In this document: piece by piece, positions 7,918 to 12,186 of the stretch
Numbering within the stretch: the first letter of the stretch is position 1
Layout of the letters: the number at the start of each line of letters is the position of its first letter
From: JARYLZ01 sp964388275
Lineage (GTDB): Bacteria > Bacteroidota > Ignavibacteria > SZUA-365
Direction: 5' to 3'
Length of the DNA: 12,186 nt
Assembly: GCA_964388275.1 (NCBI GenBank)
Contig: CAYLZD010000066.1
Location: forward strand, 1-12,186
Program-made: the position numbers and the translations under genes
The notes under the pieces: model-generated
What the model was told of the DNA's origin: nothing
Databases searched by the model: none
Seen by the model: only the letters and a program-made list of their open reading frames with translations

Positions 7918-7922
7918 AACAA

Positions 7923-10535
7923 ATGCGCTACCCGTTCGCTGAAATCGAGGCCCGCTGGCAGGCTTACTGGCTCGAGAAAAAGACTTTCGAAACCACCGAG
8001 GATTATTCACGGCCGAAATACTACGTGCTGGACATGTACCCATACCCGTCAGGCGCCGGTCTGCATGTGGGACATCCTGAGGGTTACACGGCGACCGACA
8101 TCGTGGCGCGCTACAAGCGCATGAAGGGATTCAACGTGCTGCATCCGATGGGCTGGGATGCTTTCGGCCTCCCGGCAGAGCAATACGCCATCAAAACCGG
8201 CACACATCCTGCCGAGACGACACGAAAAAACATCGGCAACTTCCGCCGCCAGCTGAGAATGATCGGATTCTCCTACGACTGGGACCGCGAAGTGGATACC
8301 ACAGATCCCGGCTATTACAAGTGGACACAGTGGATATTCTGCAGGCTCTACGAGCAGGGACTCGCCTACCTGGCCGAGGTGCCGGTCAACTGGTGCCCGG
8401 AACTCGGCACGGTGCTCGCCAACGAGGAAGTGCCGGAACAGGTGGAAAAGGGATATACCGTCGTGCGCAGACCCATGCGCCAGTGGATGCTGCGCATCAC
8501 CGCTTACGCTGAAAGACTGCTCAACGACCTCGACCTCCTCGAATGGCCTGAAAGCCTCAAGGAAATGCAGCGTAACTGGATAGGGCGTTCGGAGGGCGCG
8601 AACGTGGACTTCGGAGTGGACGGCGCTGACGACATCATACGCGTATTCACCACGCGTCCGGACACTCTGTGGGGCGCGACGTACATGGTGCTCGCGCCGG
8701 AACACCAGCTCCTGAAGAAAATCACAACACAGGACCGGCGGGACGAAGTTTCCGCCTACATCGAGGCGGCCGCGAGGAAAAGCGACCTGGAAAGAGTCGA
8801 GCTGTCGAGGGACAAAACCGGTGTTTTCACCGGCGCATACGCCATAAATCCGGTCAACGGCGCCCGCATCCCGATCTGGGCGGCCGACTATGTGCTCATC
8901 AGTTACGGCACGGGCGCTATCATGGCCGTGCCGGGGCACGACACGCGCGATTGGGAGTTCGCGCGCAAATACGGACTGCCGGTGGTCGAGGTGGTGACGG
9001 GCGGCAACGTGGAGGAAGCGGCTCATACGGACACGGAACACGGGACCGCGGTCAACTCCGGCTTCATCGACGGGCTCGGTTACCGCGAGGCCTTCGACAA
9101 GGTCTCCTCCTGGCTGGAGGAGCGCGGGCTCGGCAAGCGCACGGTCAATTACAAGCTGCGCGACTGGCTTTTCTCCCGGCAGCGGTACTGGGGCGAGCCG
9201 TTCCCGATACTGCATCTGGAAGACGGCACGCATAAACTCGTGCCGGACGATATGTTGCCGGTTCTGTTGCCGGATGTCGAATCCTACAAACCCACCGGCA
9301 CGGGGGAATCACCCCTGGCCTCGATTCCCGAATGGGTCGATACCATGGATCCCGAAAGCGGCAGGCCGGCGCGCAGGGAAACCAACACCATGCCCCAGTG
9401 GGCCGGCTCCTGCTGGTATTATCTCAGGTTCAAGGATCCGAAGAACGACATGGCTTTCTGCGATCCGGAGAAGGAGAAATACTGGGGCGCTGTGGACCTG
9501 TACGTTGGAGGAACGGAACACGCTGTTCTGCACCTGATCTACGCGCGTTTCTGGCACAAGGTCCTATACGATCTCGGCCACGTGTCCACACCCGAGCCCT
9601 TCCTGCGGCTGGTGAATCAGGGCATGATACTCGGACCGATAGAGTACCGGTTGTACCGCAATGAAAAGGATGAAGCGGTCTCTTTCGAATATCTGGACGA
9701 AGAGGGCGTCGACGTCCGCACCGGCGCAAAACATCGTTTCGAGAAGATCGACGAAAGCGAGGTGGAGAAGCGCGGCGATCATTTCGTCTGGAAGCGCGAT
9801 CCGTCGCTGCGCTTGTTCGCGCGCGCCTACAAGATGAGCAAGAGCCGGGGCAACGTGATAAATCCCGACGAGGTGATACGGGAGTACGGCGCCGATTCCT
9901 TCCGCCTGTATGAGATGTTCATGGGTCCGCTGGAGCAGACCAAACCCTGGAGCACGCGCGGCGTGGAAGGCGTGCACAGGTTTCTGAACAGGGTCTGGAA
10001 TCTTTTCACCGACGACGGTTTTCGCGACGAAGCACGCCTGCATCCCGGCGTGACCGACGAGACGCCCGATCCGGCAGCGATGCGCCTGCTGCACAAGACG
10101 ATCCGAAAGGTGAGCGAAGACTTGGAGGCGCTGCATTTCAATACCGCCATATCGCAGATGATGATTTTCGTCAATGAGATGACCGGCCGTGAACGACGCC
10201 CGAGAGCCGTGCTGGAACCGTTCGTGCTCTTGATATCGCCCTTTGCGCCGCATCTTGCCGAAGAATTATGGCGGCTGTTGGGTCACGAACACTCCCTCGC
10301 TTACCAGCCCTGGCCCGAATGGCGCCCGGAGTTGACCGAAGACGAGCAGGTCGAGATCGTGCTTCAGGTAAACGGCAAGCTCCGCGGCAAGCTCATGGCG
10401 CCTAAAAGCGCGCCGGAAGCCGAACTCGAGCGCATGGCCCGTGCCGATGAGAGAATCGCGGCGTTTCTCGAGGGCAACACCGTCGTCAAGACTGTAATAG
10501 TGCCGGGGCGGCTGGTGAATTTCGTGCTTGGGTGA
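7923..10535 (+). CDS. leuS: Leucine--tRNA ligase (LeuRS)
   Basis: A complete 870-residue class I aminoacyl-tRNA synthetase, which charges tRNA-Leu with leucine in the cytoplasm using ATP. The length is normal for bacterial LeuRS. The N-terminus MRYPFAEIEARWQAYW is typical. The HIGH-type motif is HVGH at residues 48-51 within PYPSGAGLHVGHPEGY. The CP1 editing domain is present, with TTRPDT at 243-248 and GTGAIMAVPGHDTRD ending at Asp343, so hydrolytic editing of mischarged tRNA should be active. A zinc-site-free catalytic core carries QWAGSCWYYLRF. KMSKS is at 637-641, preceded by an insert of about 60 residues matching the leucine-specific region. The anticodon-binding domain and the C-terminal end (VNGKLRGK, then VPGRLVNFVLG) are intact. 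It is a single gene, divergent from the protease; its stop codon lies inside a heptad repeat. I see no frameshift or missing catalytic residue. Confidence 0.98.
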   Translation: MRYPFAEIEARWQAYWLEKKTFETTEDYSRPKYYVLDMYPYPSGAGLHVGHPEGYTATDIVARYKRMKGFNVLHPMGWDAFGLPAEQYAIKTGTHPAETTRKNIGNFRRQLRMIGFSYDWDREVDTTDPGYYKWTQWIFCRLYEQGLAYLAEVPVNWCPELGTVLANEEVPEQVEKGYTVVRRPMRQWMLRITAYAERLLNDLDLLEWPESLKEMQRNWIGRSEGANVDFGVDGADDIIRVFTTRPDTLWGATYMVLAPEHQLLKKITTQDRRDEVSAYIEAAARKSDLERVELSRDKTGVFTGAYAINPVNGARIPIWAADYVLISYGTGAIMAVPGHDTRDWEFARKYGLPVVEVVTGGNVEEAAHTDTEHGTAVNSGFIDGLGYREAFDKVSSWLEERGLGKRTVNYKLRDWLFSRQRYWGEPFPILHLEDGTHKLVPDDMLPVLLPDVESYKPTGTGESPLASIPEWVDTMDPESGRPARRETNTMPQWAGSCWYYLRFKDPKNDMAFCDPEKEKYWGAVDLYVGGTEHAVLHLIYARFWHKVLYDLGHVSTPEPFLRLVNQGMILGPIEYRLYRNEKDEAVSFEYLDEEGVDVRTGAKHRFEKIDESEVEKRGDHFVWKRDPSLRLFARAYKMSKSRGNVINPDEVIREYGADSFRLYEMFMGPLEQTKPWSTRGVEGVHRFLNRVWNLFTDDGFRDEARLHPGVTDETPDPAAMRLLHKTIRKVSEDLEALHFNTAISQMMIFVNEMTGRERRPRAVLEPFVLLISPFAPHLAEELWRLLGHEHSLAYQPWPEWRPELTEDEQVEIVLQVNGKLRGKLMAPKSAPEAELERMARADERIAAFLEGNTVVKTVIVPGRLVNFVLG

Positions 10536-10670
10536 AGGGTGAAGNNNNNNNNNNNNNNNNNNNNNNNNNNNNNNNNNNNNNNNNNNNNNNNNNNNNNNNN
10601 NNNNNNNNNNNNNNNNNNNNNNNNNNNNNNNNNNNNNNNNNNNNGTGAAGAGGGAAGGGTGAAGAGGGAA
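10531..10670 (+). repeat. GTGAAGG-type heptad array interrupted by the assembly gap
   Basis: Left of the gap, GGTGAAG occurs twice in a row (10531-10544). Right of it, a 14-mer GTGAAGAGGGAAGG (10645-10658) is followed by most of a second copy (10659-10670), which can be read as alternating heptads GTGAAGA and GGGAAGG. The gap therefore sits inside a short-unit tandem array whose real length is unknown. The leuS stop codon TGA (10533-10535) is part of the first unit. Confidence 0.75.
10545..10644. other. Assembly gap, 100 N
   Basis: Exactly 100 N, a conventional placeholder for a scaffold gap of unknown size. Anything reading through it is an artefact. Repeat sequence on both sides explains why assembly failed here. 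Confidence 0.99.
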
Positions 10671-10823
10671 ATGGTCGGACATTCTGCGGAATGCCGGTAT
10701 ACATAGTATCTGCCACAAATGGCACATAGATCACAAAATATTTGTGTTTTTTGTGCTTTCTTAGGCAATCCATCTTATGTATAGTTTACGTGCCGAGAGT
10801 GCGATGTTTTTGCCTGAGCCGGG
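10671..10823. other. Intergenic region between the gap and the exported-protein pair
   Basis: No gene seen. A hairpin of 8 bp with one bulged A lies at 10676-10696 (CGGACATTC, loop TGCG, GAATGCCG). An AT-rich stretch at 10713-10765 is rich in CACAAA/TTTGTG words and contains the inverted repeat CACAAA-ATA-TTTGTG at 10732-10746, followed on the plus strand by six T. That could be a weak plus-strand terminator or a remnant of a dispersed intergenic repeat. Confidence 0.5.
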
Positions 10824-11414
10824 TCATAATGAAAATACATAATAGAGGCCTAATCCCGCTTGCGAAAAACCGCTCTTCTCTTGTACGTATCCGCCTCTTA
10901 TATCCTCATACTCGCTGCTTACTGACTTGCGCAGCGACATCCTGAGGAACGCTGCTATCTGTACGTTAAAGAAATTTATGATCAGTCCCGGCTCAATGCA
11001 CACTGCGTCCCATATATTCGCCGTATTGAGCACTCCGCCTCTTAATCTGCTGGACCAGTATCTAAGACTAACATCAGGCTTTATCGGCTTGACCAGTGTG
11101 ACCGCCAGATAAGCTCCGGGTCCCCGTTTCTCGTCAACAATTGAAATCCCCGCACCGAGGAGAAAAAAATAATTGGTAGTATAAGACACAGTCAGATCGC
11201 CGAATCCGGTCCTGATTTCAATCCCGAAGGGAAAAGACTTAGGATGCCACACTCCAGTCACTGCTACATTCCACGCATCATTTTCTTTATGAGCAGCGTA
11301 GCCCGTTTCGATGCCTAACTTGAGTTGATATCGAGCAGTATCCTGCTGTGAAAGCATCGTAACAGGGATGACTATCCAAAGATAAAGTAGAATACGGAAG
11401 CGGTGAGGCGGCAT
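10824..11414 (-). CDS. Exported protein, possible outer-membrane beta-barrel
   Basis: I do not recognise this protein. From the ATG at 11414 it is 196 residues and starts MPPHRFRILLYLWIVIPVTM, a good signal peptide (basic residues, hydrophobic core, then LSQQ). The same frame is open to an ATG at 11492, but that would put 26 polar residues before the signal peptide, so I chose 11414; no Shine-Dalgarno is visible at either. The mature part is rich in alternating polar/hydrophobic stretches with Gly and aromatic residues (FGIEIRTGFGDLTVSY, GAYLAVTLV, GLGLYYVFSL). The aromatic-rich strand at the end is typical of small outer-membrane barrels. It follows the gene at 11511-12089 on the same strand by 96 bp, so the two are probably one operon. 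Function unknown. Confidence 0.75.
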   Translation of the reverse strand: MPPHRFRILLYLWIVIPVTMLSQQDTARYQLKLGIETGYAAHKENDAWNVAVTGVWHPKSFPFGIEIRTGFGDLTVSYTTNYFFLLGAGISIVDEKRGPGAYLAVTLVKPIKPDVSLRYWSSRLRGGVLNTANIWDAVCIEPGLIINFFNVQIAAFLRMSLRKSVSSEYEDIRGGYVQEKSGFSQAGLGLYYVFSL

Positions 11415-11510
11415 TGGTTCAAAGTGCTGGAAGTACGACGTGACGTGAGAATAATCGGTTCTTGTCTTGTCCATATTAATGGGGCCATTCAATAATACTT
11501 CACCAAGCGG

Positions 11511-12089
11511 TTAAAGCGCTAATGCACCCAGATTCAGATACACGCCTAATGAATATGTAGAATGTTTCCCTGAAGGCGCAGGTTCGCCCAGAGAATACTT
11601 GCATGATAATAGTATATTCAATACGCTGCAATCTATATCGCAACCAATATCAATATGTAATGCATTTCGCCAATCACTTGTATCGTAATATACAGTATGG
11701 ATTCCACTTCCATAAGACGGCCATTTCAATTTATCACGCAGAGGCTTCATCCATGATAATCCCCAATATATCGGCGGGAACACCATGGCCGCTCGCAGAA
11801 TAATATAGTATTCCGATACCCCTAATATCCTGCCTGCGCCCGCCGCTAATGTCCAGTAATGATACCATTCTGTTTTCACGATATCCATTTTTATGCCGGC
11901 GTGAGTTGTCGCAGCAGCCCCGGCTCCGTAGAACGGGTCACTGAACGGCCATCCTTCCAGTATAATATTGCTCTCAAAACCGCCTGAGACATTGATTATT
12001 AAGTTGTCTGTCTGGGCTCCTAAATTATGTGATGCCGCCAGCAATATTGCAACCGCAACCGAATATTTTGCACTACTCAAGGAAAGCAT
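11511..12089 (-). CDS. Exported protein, possible outer-membrane beta-barrel
   Basis: I do not recognise this 192-residue protein. Residues 1-26 form a signal peptide (SSAKYSVAVAILLAASHNLGAQ) with a likely cut near AQ. The mature part has many short Gly/aromatic beta-like segments (LIINVSGGFESNIIL, YHYWTLAAGAGRILG, YSLGVYLNLGALAL), again suggesting a small barrel. Two Cys (CDIDC, in GCDIDCSV) are followed by a third in LLSCKYSL. It is the first gene of the right-hand pair. An AGGA lies about 10 bases before its ATG, a weak ribosome binding site. Its size and fold style resemble the downstream neighbour, but I cannot show homology between them by eye. Confidence 0.75.
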   Translation of the reverse strand: MLSLSSAKYSVAVAILLAASHNLGAQTDNLIINVSGGFESNIILEGWPFSDPFYGAGAAATTHAGIKMDIVKTEWYHYWTLAAGAGRILGVSEYYIILRAAMVFPPIYWGLSWMKPLRDKLKWPSYGSGIHTVYYDTSDWRNALHIDIGCDIDCSVLNILLSCKYSLGEPAPSGKHSTYSLGVYLNLGALAL

Positions 12090-12186
12090 TATTTTAGTGT
12101 CCTATAAAATGACTATCCCGTATAGTTAATACAACGCAATTCTATTTATTCATGTATTTCCGGGAACCCCAAAGGTTTTTCATATA

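Larger units (their letters stand above)
7564..7922. other. Non-coding divergent region between the protease and leuS
   Basis: I see no credible gene here. On the protease side there are compact inverted repeats: GCGCC/GGCGC at 7548-7561, CTCCGC/GCGGAG at 7584-7598 and GCCCG/CGGGC at 7618-7630. The middle holds the 9-bp tandem repeat (7696-7752). On the leuS side there is a TGCCGC/GCGGCA hairpin (7785-7799), a candidate promoter and the leuS ribosome binding site. No clear promoter could be assigned to the protease. Confidence 0.7.

Noticed and set aside
7881..7922. Upstream TTG start for leuS
   Set aside because: The ATG at 7923 has AAGGAG five bases upstream and gives a normal LeuRS N-terminus; the 14 extra residues do not fit the family.
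7696..8124. Plus-strand frame beginning with repeated Val-Asn residues
   Set aside because: The start is a translation of the 9-bp repeat and the rest overlaps leuS out of frame.
8049..9233. Minus-strand open frame of 394 codons
   Set aside because: It is antisense to leuS, whose motifs are complete here. Long antisense frames are common opposite GC-rich genes.
10266..10773. Minus-strand frames running through the N stretch
   Set aside because: They are translated across unknown bases and overlap leuS antisense, so they are artefacts of the gap.

Overview
The window looks like a metagenomic scaffold from an uncultured member of the Bacteroidota/Chlorobiota/Ignavibacteriota/Kapaibacteriota side of the FCB group. 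Three things point there. A secreted protease ends in a type A type IX secretion (T9SS) sorting domain that opens with an NYPNPFNPET motif. The next gene encodes a very large surface protein made of SBBP propeller blades and SprB/PKD-like Ig repeats. Two further genes encode small signal-peptide proteins that look like outer-membrane barrels. The exact phylum is inferred, not proven. A run of exactly 100 N (10545-10644) is the usual placeholder for a scaffolding gap of unknown size, so linkage between its left and right sides is less certain than elsewhere.

Layout. Minus strand, 1-4104: a surface protein cut off by the window edge (1368 codons, no stop), with a signal peptide, a DUF7948-like N-terminal domain, seven SBBP blades, then at least nine Ig-like repeats, five of them on an exact 243-bp period. 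Minus strand, 4177-7563: a subtilisin-family (S8) protease with a T9SS tail. A likely intrinsic terminator lies between the two genes. Positions 7564-7922 are a non-coding divergent region with short hairpins, a 9-bp tandem repeat and a candidate promoter. Plus strand, 7923-10535: complete leucyl-tRNA synthetase (leuS). A GTGAAGG-type heptad array starts on the leuS stop codon and contains the assembly gap. Minus strand, 12089-11511 and 11414-10824: two unidentified exported proteins, probably co-transcribed.

How the genes relate. leuS is housekeeping and appears unrelated to its neighbours. The protease and the SBBP/Ig protein are probably both cell-surface or secreted products. The two small proteins on the right are probably envelope proteins too.

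The most notable observation is an 11-G tract at the start of the protease gene. A well-placed Shine-Dalgarno and ATG (7454) sit just upstream in a frame that stops right after the tract, while the protease frame has no credible start of its own. One extra G, or two fewer, would join them. This is either a phase-variable switch on a secreted protease or a homopolymer error in the assembly; raw reads would decide. I see no CRISPR array, transposase, tRNA or rRNA in the window.
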